NCBI RefSeq assembly: GCF_028453695.1
Contig: NC_135772.1
Coordinates: 18,657,611-18,721,610 of the forward strand
Source: Augochlora pura
Lineage: Eukaryota; Arthropoda; Insecta; Hymenoptera; Halictidae
Length of the DNA stretch: 64,000 nt
Reading direction: 5' to 3'
Shown here: in pieces, positions 47,501 through 61,066 of the stretch
How positions within the stretch are numbered: the stretch's first letter is position 1
Layout of the letters: every line of letters begins with the position of its first letter
Translations under genes and position numbers: made by a program
The notes under the pieces: model-generated
The model's database searches: none
Seen by the model: only the letters and a program-made list of their open reading frames with translations
Told to the model about the DNA's origin: nothing

Positions 47501-48155
47501 ATTGCTATAGATATTTTAAAGCTTGCAATTTCTCGCAAGTACTTTTCTGAGTTTGATAACAGTACTTATTAATTCCAACACTGATCTGTATTATTTCTGA
47601 CATTTTTAGAGAACGATAATACTGTACGGCAAATGTTGTAGCACTAAACTCTCATTGGATAAATAAACGAATCCAGGTAACTGTATAGTACGCGGAAACA
47701 GATTGTTATTTTACTTGGTAAAAAGATTCGCGTTTAACGTCAGTTCAGTAGGATTGTACAATAGTATATTCTGTACAATATTATATATTATATTATTACA
47801 ATATTATATTATATAATATTCCGTAATATTCTGTACAATATTATATTATATTAAAATTAAATTAGGTATATAAATTAGATATATCTGAGAAGCAGAACTT
47901 ACTCCACAGCACTGTGTATATGCGCATTCCTTGAGTGCACAAGATATATATCGCGTACAATGAGCCAAGATGAAGGTAAGTAAAAGCGATCACATTCCTC
48001 CAGACGATTTGCCACTTGTACTTCTTTTGGGGGGTGTTTTGGCTGAGCGATTGCTGCTTGCCCGCATTTTCCGTCGCTGGTTTCTCATTGTGAATCCCTT
48101 GTTGCGATGCTTCGTGGTAGAGTGTCGCCGACGTGCCAAACAAATTCGGTGCCAT
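44565..48155 (-). CDS. Acyl-CoA delta-9-type desaturase (membrane fatty-acid desaturase)
   Basis: This ER di-iron enzyme puts a cis double bond into fatty acyl-CoA using cytochrome b5 and O2. Insect copies make membrane lipids, and some make pheromone or cuticular hydrocarbon precursors (family knowledge). Six coding exons: 48155-47903, 46899-46769, 46509-46304, 45941-45759, 45331-45095, 44688-44565, all in phase, 377 residues. The three His boxes are HRLWAH (GITGGAHRLWAHRSYKAK), HRVHH (EWVRDHRVHHKFTDTDADPH) and HNYHH (GEGWHNYHHVFPWDYKAGEF). Hydrophobic pairs precede box 1 and follow box 2. The C-terminus has a His-rich stretch (KSHAHGHSHEGAIWGWDDKD) and ends EVYNKKD. An acceptor just before the ATG (TGTTCCAG, 10 nt upstream) means the 5' UTR starts in an exon further upstream, not located. 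Which desaturase subfamily this is cannot be settled by eye. Confidence 0.95.
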
Positions 48156-51100
48156 TTTGATGAACCTGGAACAAGCATTTCAATGAAATTAGAAGATTGT
48201 ATCTTAAAATGCCGTTCTTATTATTACTGTATCTTTATGCCAAAGTATTGGATTTTGTTGAAAGAAATTAAATTGCGGTAGCAATCTTGTCTTGTGGTTC
48301 GTAGCGTTTCTATCAATAATTATTAAAATTAAAAAATTAAAATATTATATATAAGTTTGTACAATTTATATTAAAATATTCTATATAAGTTTGTACAATT
48401 TATATTTGCTTACAAAATTTATCAACCTATAAAACCAATAAGATTTTTATAAAAAAATAATTCGTTTCACACAAAAAAAATTATTTTTCGCATCATCCTA
48501 ATTTACCAGATCGACCATGTTAATTTCCTGTTTTAGGATGAACAAGACTATAGTAAGAATAATTACGTAACACTGGTATCTCATTCATAGAAGCCTGCCA
48601 AGAGACAAGTCGGTTCACATGATCGTACGACCAGTATGAAAAGGATGGTCTACCTGTCTCCTTCGCCGTCTAAGAATCGCTTAATTTATTAGGGGGACAG
48701 CTGCGTTGAATTTTTAATAGGACGAACGAAGGAAGCGGAGAAAGTGATTACACCAAGCTGCGCATAGATGGTGGAAATAGAAAAAAGCTCAGCGAAGGAG
48801 AGAGTGGAGCCCGGTCACCTGTGAGAGTTACAATAACGTGCTGAGAGGGGACGATGCGCGCGGAAGGGGAAACGGAGATTGGCAGTATGGATGGGGATAG
48901 AAGGAGAGAAATATGTTTAGAAGAGGAATCGGAGATGAAGAGGCGACAAGTAGATTGCGTGGTGCGTTCTATATCGAAGGAGAGGGTAAAGAGGAGAGGG
49001 TGAGAATTAGGGGTGGTTTTGGGGGTGGATAAATGCCAGATTATTTTATATTTATCATTATTCCATTTGTCCATATTTCGCATTATTATAATTTTTTTTT
49101 AAAGAAGCGAGCTTTTGTTACTTTTCGTAAAATAATGGACCGACCATATTGTTTTTTCTCGGAACATTAGTATTGCAAAATGAATAATCGGTTCCCCATA
49201 ATTATCTTCCAACTACAAAATATTAAAAATGGTAACTCGCTACAGTGTACGCGACATGTTGGGAGACACTGGGAATCCGCGGTTCGTCGCGCCGCCAGGT
49301 GATAACGAATAATTCTCGGGCCATCGGGACAATGTTGCGCGAACTTTCACGCGGGTAACGCGCGATGGCGGATGTGGAACGAGACAGCCGATGTAATTTT
49401 GCATTTCAGAAAGTATTTCTTACTAGGTTACTGGGTTCTCATCGCGGGGACCGGACGGTTTAAACGGAACCAGCTACAGAGCCTTTCACGTCTCTACAGG
49501 AAGGCAGGCGCTCGGCACCGGCGAGGGAAACCCGCGTCGATAGGAGATAGCCTTAGGTGCACAGAGGTCGATCCTGGATACCCAGACGTGTTCTCGCTAC
49601 GTTCCCCGTGATTCCGCTCGCCCGGTGCTTACCACATGTCCGGCCTGTCCTATACGTCTTACTTTGGCACCGTGCCGCGCGACGCGATGATCGTTCTTTA
49701 ATTGCTTGACGTTCAACGTGTCCCGATAAACGGCACGCCGACGTAGAAAACACTGTAAGCGGCAAATGTCAAACTTTCCACGAGAGTGGGAACACTTTTC
49801 CGACATTGAAACGTTCACGGCGCTCGTTCGTTCCTCTCACGATGCGTGTTCGACATTTCGAAATTTCATGGTATTTGGAGTTTAATTGATATTTCATTTA
49901 GATAGAGAAATAAAAAGATATTAAATTTACAATTTATTCTTTGCAAAACGAGTCAGCCAAAAATATTTCTTACTGGATGTTAAAAAAATATTTGAGGGTT
50001 TACAGTAAAAATTTTCGATCAATATGGGTTCGAAGATCAATCTTTTTAAATAATATTTTCAATAATTTTCAGTCTGGATCCCCAAACAAAAGTCTTGTAC
50101 TACTTTTTTAAGACACCCTGTATGTTCCTGTTTCACTAGAATTAGAATTCTCTGGCCTGCAAGTGAGACATTTCTGTTAATGTCGTCCTGTATCTTTATT
50201 ACAGTGATCTATCGATAGATTACTCTAAAATGATCAGCTATCAGATTGAATAAGCGATCACACGTACGATACGGTTTGTCTTGATTAAAATATAATCGGT
50301 TCACTTATCACGTACTAGATCGTTATTTTACACATTTCTCTGTCGATACTTGTTCACAGAGTTACGCAATTGGTTGGATTATAGACAGATTACTCTTACT
50401 TAGACATTACTCTCTTTCTTGATTAGCTTTAATATAAATTAATTGCACACAAATTATGCAATCTGAAACGCGATCGCTTGTGCTCTGATTACAGATAACC
50501 TGCAGCGAGATGATACTCTTTTCTGTTAATTTGTAAAACGAGGATCTCTGCGATTTTTTATATTGTGGTTGAAAAATTTATAACATCAAGCACTGGAGAA
50601 ATTGCTTGGATATGTTTCTATTTATATTTGCTCTAGAATTATCAGAAAGAGATTGGCAGACTCTTCAGGTGCAACATACGATTTGCTAGCTAATAAAAAT
50701 CTAACGCAAATATTTGCAACACTGTGTATTTTTACAACAACATGGAGTACCGAGAGATAAACGAAACTATTTAATTTTCGTTCACGTACGAAACTATTGA
50801 CATAGAAAGATAACTGTTCAACTATTGCTAATTGCCTGGCACACATACATGCAGCGAAACTGATAAAGCTTTAACGGGCATAGTTCTCCACGCAATTTGC
50901 TTTACCGGACGAAACAGTACTCGCACGCATTTTACAACACAATATTTTTCAACGCTTGAATAAATTACTTGAATTTCTATAAAAAGACTAGTCGACCACA
51001 GAATGACCGAAACGCTTTTTTTAAAATTCTGCTGTTATTGGAAGAAAAATTTATGTTTATGAACTTTTTTTATGTGAGTTTGCAATATTATCTTTGCACG

Positions 51101-51582
51101 GAAACTCACACATAATTTTATGCATATTGTTGTTGTTCGTATAAAAGGTCAGGCTGGTATAGAAAAAAGTGCCATTTCCAGCCACGGAACAGCGATGAAT
51201 AAAATCGATAAAAAAATTACGTATAATAAATGCAAAAAACGAGGTTGCATGTTCACGATAGTTAATACGTATTTTATAGGTCACCCGGAAAGACCTTTCC
51301 GTTTCTTAAACAGCGTCTCTGTTGTCCTTTTACCCAAGGAATCATATTCCTGGCGAAGATATATAATAGTTTCTTGTAGACTATATTTTATGCAATGACA
51401 GTCGTGCGTTTAGATCGTCGAACAAAATGTGAAGAAGGATATATTACAGTATTATACAGTATTAGTATAAAATAGAAATATTTTATCCTATTATAAATAT
51501 TATTACCCACCGCAATTGAAAAATCAATGAAATTATAAAAATATCTACACTGATATTACTCAAACTGAATTTACTGTTATAT

Positions 51583-51745
51583 ATTATTTTAACACTGTTG
51601 TATATTAATTTATCAGTATTATATATTATTTTATCACTATATTATTTTGTCACTGTAGTATATTATTTTGTCACTGTTGTATATGATTTTGTCACTGTTG
51701 TATATTATTTTATCACTATTATATATTATTTTACTATTGCTATTA
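51583..51745. repeat. Minisatellite, unit about 21-23 bp
   Basis: Tandem units of the type TATATTATTTTGTCACTGTTG, with CACTAT and CAGTAT variants, about seven copies. Confidence 0.85.
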
Positions 51746-53114
51746 TAAATTTCGATATTAATGTCTTTGAAAAAAAAGGACAATGGCCTTTTGGACCAAT
51801 GGACAATTAAATTAAAGGGGCACAGAAATTAGAACATTTTTAACGACCTGATTATCGAAGACGCGCCGGTATCGGTGACCCTGTTATAGGAGGCAGCCAC
51901 GGTGCTCTTTCGACAGATTCAAAACGGTACATGTTGTATCTGGTCACGAGAGTATCCGCAGAGAAAGGTGGTGATCACACCGGCGAGAGAGAACGATCGA
52001 GAGATTTCTGTAGCGATAAAGAGAGAGAGAGAGAGAAGGGAGAACGCAAGGAGGAAAGAAGTGAAGTTTCGTCGCTGGAAAACAGGTTCCGCGCGAACGA
52101 GGTCAATGGCGCGTTTGAGGTCATTACCAATCGCTGACTGGACCGATCCGGTCTTTCGTTTCCTACGTATCTTGATTGGACGGCGAAGGAGACCGCGAGC
52201 GCGCGGTCTATTCTTACGGCGGATCGCGTTCTTTTTCTCGATCGCGACGCCTAGGTCAGCCTAGCGCGTACGATCGTGACAATGGAAACGATTCTCCTTC
52301 GCTCGTCGAAATTGTTCGAGAGACACGGTGTCATCTTTGAGATGATTCGACTTTCTACCTGTCATTTCAATTGCAGATCGACCTTGTTCGAGAGCAATTG
52401 CTCTGACAGGTGTCGACGTATAGAGACTCGACAATTCTGCCGCTTTAAATTAACTGGTTTATTGATCTTTTTATTCGGTTGAATGTAGACGTATTTTTAT
52501 CTAGAAATCAATCACTCGTGTAGGTTTCTATTTTATTCAGAGCTTTCACTTTTTCACCTGCGTGGACCAATTATCAAGATCACGCTACTCGGAGTCTTTT
52601 CTCTAAAATTATATTTTCAAAATAGAAAATCATATTCGCTAAATAGATAATTATATGCCTTTACCAGTATGATTGTCATGCACAGGAATTTTGACTACCG
52701 TGTCCAACCGAGGGTTAACTAATGAACAACGTATCAAGGTTCCTAAATAATTCATTATTCTTAAGAAATCATATAAGGACACTGTTCCTCGTTCTCGAGA
52801 AATTTGAATAGAGTGAACTGAACCGAACGGTCGCCATGAATGGGGACACGTAAATGTCTTAGATTGTTCTGAATATATGAGAAATGACCGGCCAGTGCGT
52901 AATGAATTATTGAATAGGTTAAACGAAATAATGGAACGGAGAGTGCTGTCGAGATTATTTTACAAGAGATTCGAAAGGCATTGCATGTGTTCTTATATCT
53001 TTTTATAATATCTGAAACACGACTTATCGCAAAAATCTTATCCGCAAAGAATTTATTTACATTCATTTATTTATCTATTTACTCAACTTACGATTATTTT
53101 TCATGAATGGATAA

Positions 53115-53215
53115 GCATTAATAAATAAACATAAGTGACTGAACGTAAATAAATAAACACAAGTGAGAAAACGTAAACAAATAAACAAGCACAAATAAAT
53201 AAGTGTAAATGAATA
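53115..53215. repeat. AAATAAACA-rich tandem repeat
   Basis: Degenerate units built from AAATAAACA(C/T)AAGTGA and ACGTAAA. A Phe/Leu-rich frame on the opposite strand is its by-product. Confidence 0.7.
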
Positions 53216-54438
53216 ATGTCCTGCCATATTAAACAATAGAACAAGGTTTGTTCTACAATTTTGACTCGCGTCAACGAGCTTGAATATCAAGTAGCACACT
53301 TGTCACACGATCGGCATCCTTCACTTTCTACGTCGTAAAGTTAGACTACCTGGTTCCGTTGAAAAAACATATCAGTCGATAAGCGGAATACATAAAGATT
53401 TATATACCGGTGAAAACGTTTCCATCTCTCTATGAAGGAATCTCGCATGAGGACTCAAACGTGAAATAATGAGCACTTAACACGTCGACTTTACTAGGAT
53501 ATTTAGCACCTAGCATCTACTATGGTGTATCACAACTTTCCGGTTTCGATTTTGTTCCTTAAATTATTTTGATTTCGTCGAACGTTTCGAGGATCGATTC
53601 GATTCAGAGTATAAAGCGTTCAGATACTTTCTGGACGAGATTTAATTCTGTTATGATTATTTATTTATTGATATAAGTTTTCCGATATTTTATATAGATA
53701 AAACAATGCTTGAATATAAAGTGTACAATACAGAAGTTAGATCATGTTAGATTATGAATTAATATTATTATACTCGACGCGAAGCTCGAACGAAACACGC
53801 TACACACAACCTGCTGGCATTGCTTGTTAAGGCATATTTCCACCAAAGTCAATATAAATAATAAAAATACCTTCGTAGGAGTTTCTATTTCAAGGCTACT
53901 TAAAAACCTGGTATTATAAATTTCACTCTACATTTACGTCTTAAAAAAGGACAATGGCTTTCTAGTTTGAGCAATTTATAGCGCGATTACGGTCGAAATT
54001 TTTCCAAGCGTTTCGATAGAGGTCAATTACTCCTTCAACGTTTCGCGTGACACTGATCCGTTGAAATCTCGTTTCCACGATGACCAGTTTCGCTTCGGCA
54101 CCGGCCGAACGAATTCTGGGATACGGGGACGTAAATCGTCGGGCAAGAAGCCATTAGCTGATGCCTGGCGTTTCGAAGGCTGGCCGCGAGACAATAAACC
54201 GTGTCGAACGCGTCGGGATACGAAAGCATTCGTGAAAGGCCGTGTACCGCAAAGCGGTTTCGGCGACGCGGCGGCCGCGACAGAAATTTCTGTAAGAAAA
54301 ATTGCCAAGTCGATGATAAATCGCACCGTGAACGAACTCGCGAAGAATTTCTGCCACGACGTCGGCCGGCGTGTCTCGTTTCAATGTTTGACGCTTTCTC
54401 GACGCGGTGAATTTCGTATAATATTGTGAGAATGACAG

Positions 54439-54559
54439 TGGAATAATTGGAATACATGGAATTAATAAAATAAGTGAAATAAATTAAATAAAGGAAATAA
54501 AGGAAATAAAGGAAATAAATGGAATAAATGGAATAAATAAAATAAATGGAATAAATTGA
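54439..54559. repeat. Nonamer minisatellite (GGAATAAAT / GGAAATAAA)
   Basis: A tandem array of 9-10 bp units from 54439. Opposite-strand frames rich in Tyr/Phe/Leu/Ile come from it. Confidence 0.9.
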
Positions 54560-57500
54560 AGAAAATCGAAAATATAGTCGCATAAATATAGTATATAGAA
54601 AAGACGTTTCCAATCGTCCACATCCAACACGATTGTGTTTCCCAATTAAAATCGTCGGACATTCGGCCGATTTCGCAAGAGAATCGCCGATCGTTCGAAC
54701 GAATATTAAAGTTCCTAATGGCTGCTTTCACTCGGTATACCACCGGCGGCGACTCTGAGCTGCAGAACAATCCGAGAGAACCCGTCGTTCACCTAAATCG
54801 TTCAGAACAATCTCAACGTTGTCCTTCGTTGCGCAATTTTCAGCTGCGAGAGCAATCAAAGCAATCCGGGGTAGAAAAATACGAGTGAATCATGATCGCG
54901 TACTGTTGCGCGACATTGTCTCTTGCGCCAGCGCCGCGCACGAAACTCGAGGAAATGGAAAAGCGCGACCCGACCAGGTAAACGGTAAAAGCTTCAGATA
55001 AGGTAGGCGCGCGCGCGCGCGCGTTTCTCGAATGCATCCGCGGAAGAATTACGGTGGCCGAACACGGGAAAACATTAGAGGCGGCTCTTAATGCGCGGGC
55101 CACTTTCGTGCCATCGCGAGAATCAATATATCTGACAGCTACGCGATTTCGTTGTTGACGGAATCGACTAATTGTTGGCTAAGATTCTCGGGAAGGATCA
55201 ACGGTAATCGTGGACATTTTGCGGAAAATATGAAAAATATACCGATGGTAAATAGTGCGAAATAATAGTTGAAATTATGATATTTAGTTAGTTCATTGTT
55301 GCAAAAAATGGAGCGTGTACGAGATAGTTTATGCGAGATCAGTGCTGAACCCTCTCCGATACGTCGAGGATGAGGATGTTTGCAACTAGGTTATGGCCAC
55401 AGTTTAGGAGAAATTAATTCGCTTTACCGAAAACCACGAAGAAGGGTTGAACGATATAGATTATATATTATATAGACTATAGATAGTATAAACTATAGAT
55501 TGTATAAACTATAGTTCGATCATAACAAATTCGTTTCTTATAGTCAAGCCGATCATGGCAGATTCTAACTCACTGTGATCCAGACAGATACTACGTAGAT
55601 TATCGCGGTTCGAAGATCGCCTCGGCGAATTAGCATTTAAAAGTTATAAGGTCGGTAGCGTGAGAAGGAGGAAATATCTGTCGATCAATTTTGCGAGTTA
55701 ATGGATCCTTGACGCAAACGGTTTAATTGGCACTCGAACGAAAACAAATGATATACTTGCGGAAGATGCTGAAAGCCGTCGTTCAAGACATTCTGCGCAG
55801 TTCGATCGAGCAATGATAGTCAATTTTAATTTTAAAATTTTATCTAACTATTAATAATTTAATAGGTAGAAATTATTTTCGGATAGACAGTGTTTCTGTG
55901 ACTCTGAATTGACAAGACAATTACAGGTCTGAAGATCCAAAGAGTTATGTATTTGCTCGATCAATTATCAGTAGTCGGAAAGCTGTCAATAAAATTCACA
56001 ATTAACAAGCGCAATTAACAAACGATAATGAATCTGAATTCATTATAGAGCATCGTGCTATCTTTCATCAAGCAAAAAATTGTTCAGATAACTTTTACGA
56101 GTCCTAAACAAGAAACTGCAACCGTGCATTCGATCTTAATTGCTACGTTCATTATTATACAAAAACGTATGAATCCGTTTTGTATGAACTGATAATAACA
56201 TTGCCATGAAATTTTAGCTTCTGATTGCACTTATTGTGGCAATTATCCAGCAATTACTATACGCTAATCTTTCGCATCAAGTTTGTAAATTAATAATCAA
56301 CAGATATCGATACATTATATGTTAAAATTACTGTTTCAGCTATAGTTTGATTGCCAACTTTTTAAATAACTTGCGATAGTTTAAATAACGAGTGGAATTT
56401 AATTTAGTTCCCTTAATTTGATTTACAGAATTGGAAATTCGCACGAAGCTCTGTAATCTGGAAATTACAGTTATTCACAGTGAAAATCGCAAACGCGCGC
56501 GTTAATTACATTTGTTCGAATCCGTTACACAACCAAGATACGAATTAAAAATCAATAAAAATGTCGAGGGTTCAACGTGATTTTATCGCAAGATTAAAAG
56601 CCGAAAATTGTTTCCAAGAACAAAGACTGATTCTACATTTACAACGCGAAGAACTTTGACATTTCATAGGATGACACTTTACTATTATTATTAATATTAC
56701 TTTTATTACATCAATTACAGTTAACAAGCAATGATTAGAAAATAATGATAATAATTTAGAGAAGCTAACTTTTCTGATACTTCCAATCTGAGTTCCAAAA
56801 ACCATGGTTCGACTGACCAATTAACAAATTAATATAATTGCAATTACTTTGCCCGCTGCTGAGAACAATCTTTACCGTATATAATAAAAATAAATTGCCG
56901 CATAATTAAAGCGAACAGCTCTGCTAATTCCTGGTTATCCAATCCCCTTAACCGATCCAAACAAATGTTGCCGACACAGTGGCGCAAGATTTGCACTGCG
57001 AGTAACGCGCGTGTACATATATGATGTAAATCAGTTGCAAACCGGCGATAGATGCAGCGTCAACACGAGGTCCGGTGTCGAATAATCCTTGGTAAAAACC
57101 TGCCACCGAATCGGGGGGGTAGAAAGTGCGACCGAAAATGCGAACACACCCGCGTGCGCACGATCGAACGGATCGGCGATGAATCACGGTCGAAATCGCA
57201 GCCAATGTCGCGAGCCGGCCACGAAAGACTGATCTTCCTCGCGTTGCGAATCCGAAGGACGATGCAATTCCAGTCTAGTAAGCAGACTAGCCAATTAAGA
57301 AAGTGTGCCGCGTGGAAAGTTCTCCACATGCTTCGGGATCGAATCGTGAAAGCGCGTGAAAAAAAATATTGAACACCGAGATACGCCGGAACGTCTGAAT
57401 CATTGTTACCAATGACATAAAAGCATCGTCGAACCGCGCGCGCTATGCAAAAACGGGAGAAACCCTAATGCAGTTGCTCCTAATCGGTGCTCGCTCGATT

Positions 57501-60500
57501 ACTTCTCTCGAGAACGTTGTCGAATGTAGCCAGCAAGCGGTCTATTCGTCTTCTTAGATCGGCATCTATTCACGCGAAAATCAATTTATGGACCAGATTT
57601 GTAAAACCAGATTCACGGACGCGGATCGACGAGGATTTATAGAGAAATCGCTCAGAAAAAGTAATCTGCATTCGAACCGACAAAACGATCGTGTACGAGT
57701 CGGTCATTCGAAAGTGAAGATAACAGGAGTTGGTAAACGTTCTCTACGGAAAAAGGCATTTCGTGCGAGCGAAGAGTGGAATAATATATGTGTTGTTTAA
57801 ACAACGAGGTTTCAGATAGCGAAGCTGTCGGAAGACACGTCCTGGATACCTTTCTATCACGTAGCTTCTATTCTATCGCCTCGAATGTCGCGTTTCGCGG
57901 CAATCTCTTCCTGCCAAATGTAACGTAACAATCGCGAACGAGTGTTCTACAAGTTCGTTTCGACTTATCGACACGAAATTACGCGCGACTCGGTGGCGAT
58001 TGATAAGGGGACGACGGAATGACAGGTGTAACACGTTCCTCGTAAATTCGGTGCGCGTTATTTAATCCACGCAACGTGCGATATTAATACAAAATTCTTT
58101 TGTTTGACGCGTATCGTGGAAGCTGCAGGCGATTGAATTACACAAGCCAGCCTGTATTTAATAAATAATCGCGTACGATTTGTGGAAACGGACATGATCG
58201 ACGTTGTCAAACGAAATGATACACGATGAAGGATGAATGCATCGAATAATTAAGAAATAGTTAACCTCTTGCGCTACGATTCCTTTCACGTCCTGTTAGT
58301 TAGCATTTATTTAATAATTTCCCTAATAGGATCAGACAGTTTTAATTTCCTATACCGCCTTTATTCACTTCTTCTAGATTTTGTTAACAGAAGAATTAAA
58401 TTTCATTTCGATTTACCAGAAATTAATAATATTCGTATTTAAAACTTGTTGCATGAAATCTCCGTCACTTCCTCGTTATTATAATACAAGAAGTTAATGA
58501 ATAAAATAAGAATAAAATAAATACTAATGATCGCCGAAGCCAGGAAAACTTCTTTTTATTTAACGCTGCTAAAACCCGGTATAAATTATCAACGCTAACG
58601 CGAATACTGTATACTACGAGAGTACAGTCAATTTCAATGTTAATTCAACGCTTACAGTTAACTATACCACTTTGAATTACATGCACAAGTCCAGGCTTCT
58701 TTAAAACAGAAAAACTCATCGGACTGTTTATGATATTTCATCGCGGGTACGAAAAAGCTATGCAGCGATTTTCTATGTGCCGGCGCAATTTCAAGATGTT
58801 CAGACTTGTGGGGTACTGCGGTCAAACTGTTATCCCACTGTCAGCAGTTAAATAGGCTTCGACTTACAGGTGTCTGTAAGTCGACCGACAAGTCAGCAAT
58901 ACTGATTCGTTCGCGAAAGAACGACGGCAAGGAAAAATGTGCAAAACGAGGAGAGAAAATATTTACTTTGGAGGAACACTTTTATAATTGTATGTGACTA
59001 TTTTGTGTACTGTGCAGTTGCACGGGGCGACAACGAGACCACTGCTATCTCAAGCGTGGAGAACGAAGTGTTTACTGCGGAGAAGTTCGTAGAGGAAAGA
59101 ATGTTCTACGAGAGTGCTTGGCTTCCCTCGACTTCCACGTCTCATTAACTTTTTATAGAAATATTTAGAATATTAATTTAGAATATTTTAGTATTTTAAT
59201 ACGTAGCGTTAGCATACATAAAGGATATACTGAAACTCGGTTTTGTCACGTATGTCACCGAAGAAAATTGCTATAGTTAGTGCTAAAAATAACGTCGAAA
59301 TTACTAGCTTTTCACAATTACAAAAGTAAACGTGTTATCCGAAGCAGCTGTTTGTTTCACGGTCTTAAATTCATATCTAAAGTAATAATTAATTTTATAT
59401 TTATCGAATAAAACATAGTAAAATATATTTATTCGGAAATAAAAATTACGAAAGAATAAAAATATTCGATATATCCTGTTCGATAAATATCAAGTTAATA
59501 ATGCTTGAATATAAACTATGGCACAGCTATTGGCTACGTTTCAGTAACCGGCTTCACTATCCTAGAACTATACATGACAAATTCGCATAAAAGGGTGGAT
59601 TTTTCAAAGCTTAATTGCCAGAGAAACACTTCGCGGAGTTGCAATTAGCTCGAAAATTTCTACTCTCGTAAAGAATCCTATCAAATTAACACGAGACTGA
59701 CGGAATTAGCGCGGTTCGATGATTTCGCTATATTTTCGAACACAGTAATATTTTTTAAACTTTCTATCCAGTAGAAAACTGTCAAAATGATCGAACCGCG
59801 TGCAGAAACGAAAACTCTGCTTCTCGGATACAAAAATAACACGAACATCGCAGACTTCCTCTAAACCCTTAGAAAATCATTCAAAAACTCCTTGGAACTC
59901 TTTGAAACTTTTTCGAATTCCATTTACGCGAAGAACTTTGAAAATTGAAATGCCAGAAAACCGAAGAAAATATCAAATTGTCGCAGACATTGGCAAGCAG
60001 CGAATATACTGCGAAAATATTCAGATAGAACACCGTGAATTCTGAAGTCTCGCGGAGGAACGAGAAATATGTGAAATTTACTCAGGGGGTGGACTTCTAA
60101 GAAGACAAACGTAACGGAACTGTCCAAGATCTCCGAGAACTTTGAATGCTGACGGAAGAGCAACGAAAAGTCACTGTCGCGGTATAACGCGTGAACGTCG
60201 ACTTACTGTGAGCTGACGTTTTCCTATTCGGCAGCTGGGGTCCTCCGGTTAACAGGGATAACCGTGGAATAATCTGCGGTCTCCTCCGTTCCAAGCGGGC
60301 ACTGATTTGTCACGTAGAGATAGCACAGCTTGGTTTAGGTCCGCGAGATCCAACCTGTCCGCGAGTTCACAACAAAATACGGAGACTGCAGGAGCGTATG
60401 TCCCACTTATCCGTGCGGAAACGAAATCCCCCACACAACCGCCATGGATGGGCTGGTCCTAAAAGTTGACTCACAAAAAGCTACGAATTCCGTCACGGAC

Positions 60501-60679
60501 TCGAGCGGCCAGGTGGTGGGAGTCCTGCCGCTCGGGGGTATTATGTGTCACTTATTGTTATAAAGTGATCCCTGCGCGATCGGGTGGGATCCGGCAAATC
60601 GGGCGATCGCTTGCCCGATTGTCCACGCCTCGCGTGAAAAAGGGGTGATTTCGCGCTACTGCGCGATTCTCGTTAGCGG

Positions 60680-61066
60680 ATTATTTGTTCGTCTGAATGT
60701 ACGATTTGTTCGTTTAAATACACGATTTGTTCGTCTAAATACACGATTTATTCGTTTCAATATGCGATTTGTTCGTCTTAACCCCTTGCCGCACTTTGCC
60801 GACCCCCACTCGTGATGGAAATTACTAGTAATAAATAATGAAATATTATTCTGTTCTTTAAAATTGGAATAAAATTCGAATCCCTCGCTATTAATATTTA
60901 AGCGTTCGAGTAAATTCAGGCGCGGCATAAACATTAATGTTCCGTTCATTTCTAAGGGATTATATTCATTGAAAAATTCCCAATCGCGGTGACTGTGAAG
61001 AAAATGCTGCGTCAAAGGGTTAATGTGCGATTTGTTCTTCTAAATACACGATCTGTTCCTCTATTT
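60680..61066. repeat. Minisatellite (unit about 21 bp) split by a TTAA element
   Basis: Units like ATTTGTTCGTCTAAATACACG run from 60680 to 60777 and resume at 61024-61066 after an insertion. The joined flanks restore one regular unit. Confidence 0.85.
60778..61023. mobile_element. TTAA-flanked short element inserted in a minisatellite
   Basis: The 246-bp insert (including both TTAA) starts TTAACCCCTTGCCGCACTTT. Its right end reverse complements to TTAACCCTTTGACGCAGCAT, an imperfect terminal repeat of about 17 bp. TTAA target duplication plus CCC ends are piggyBac hallmarks. It is too short for a transposase. The long - strand frame crossing it (60656-61015) fuses element and minisatellite and is not a gene. 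Confidence 0.75.

Noticed and set aside
50113..50123. ACACCCTGTAT as an end of the 17121-type hairpin element
   Set aside because: A single end without a partner arm; too short to claim.
54035..54770. 192- and 102-residue - strand frames rich in Tyr, Phe, Leu and Ile
   Set aside because: The hydrophobic repeats come from the GGAATAAAT minisatellite; the rest overlaps frames on both strands without a domain.
58262..58497. TTAACCTCTTGCGC start as a TTAA element
   Set aside because: No convincing right end; the nearest candidate lacks the CCC/GGG triplet.
60656..61015. 119-residue - strand frame
   Set aside because: It runs across a TTAA element and a 21-bp minisatellite; the repeated RTNR pattern is the minisatellite unit translated.
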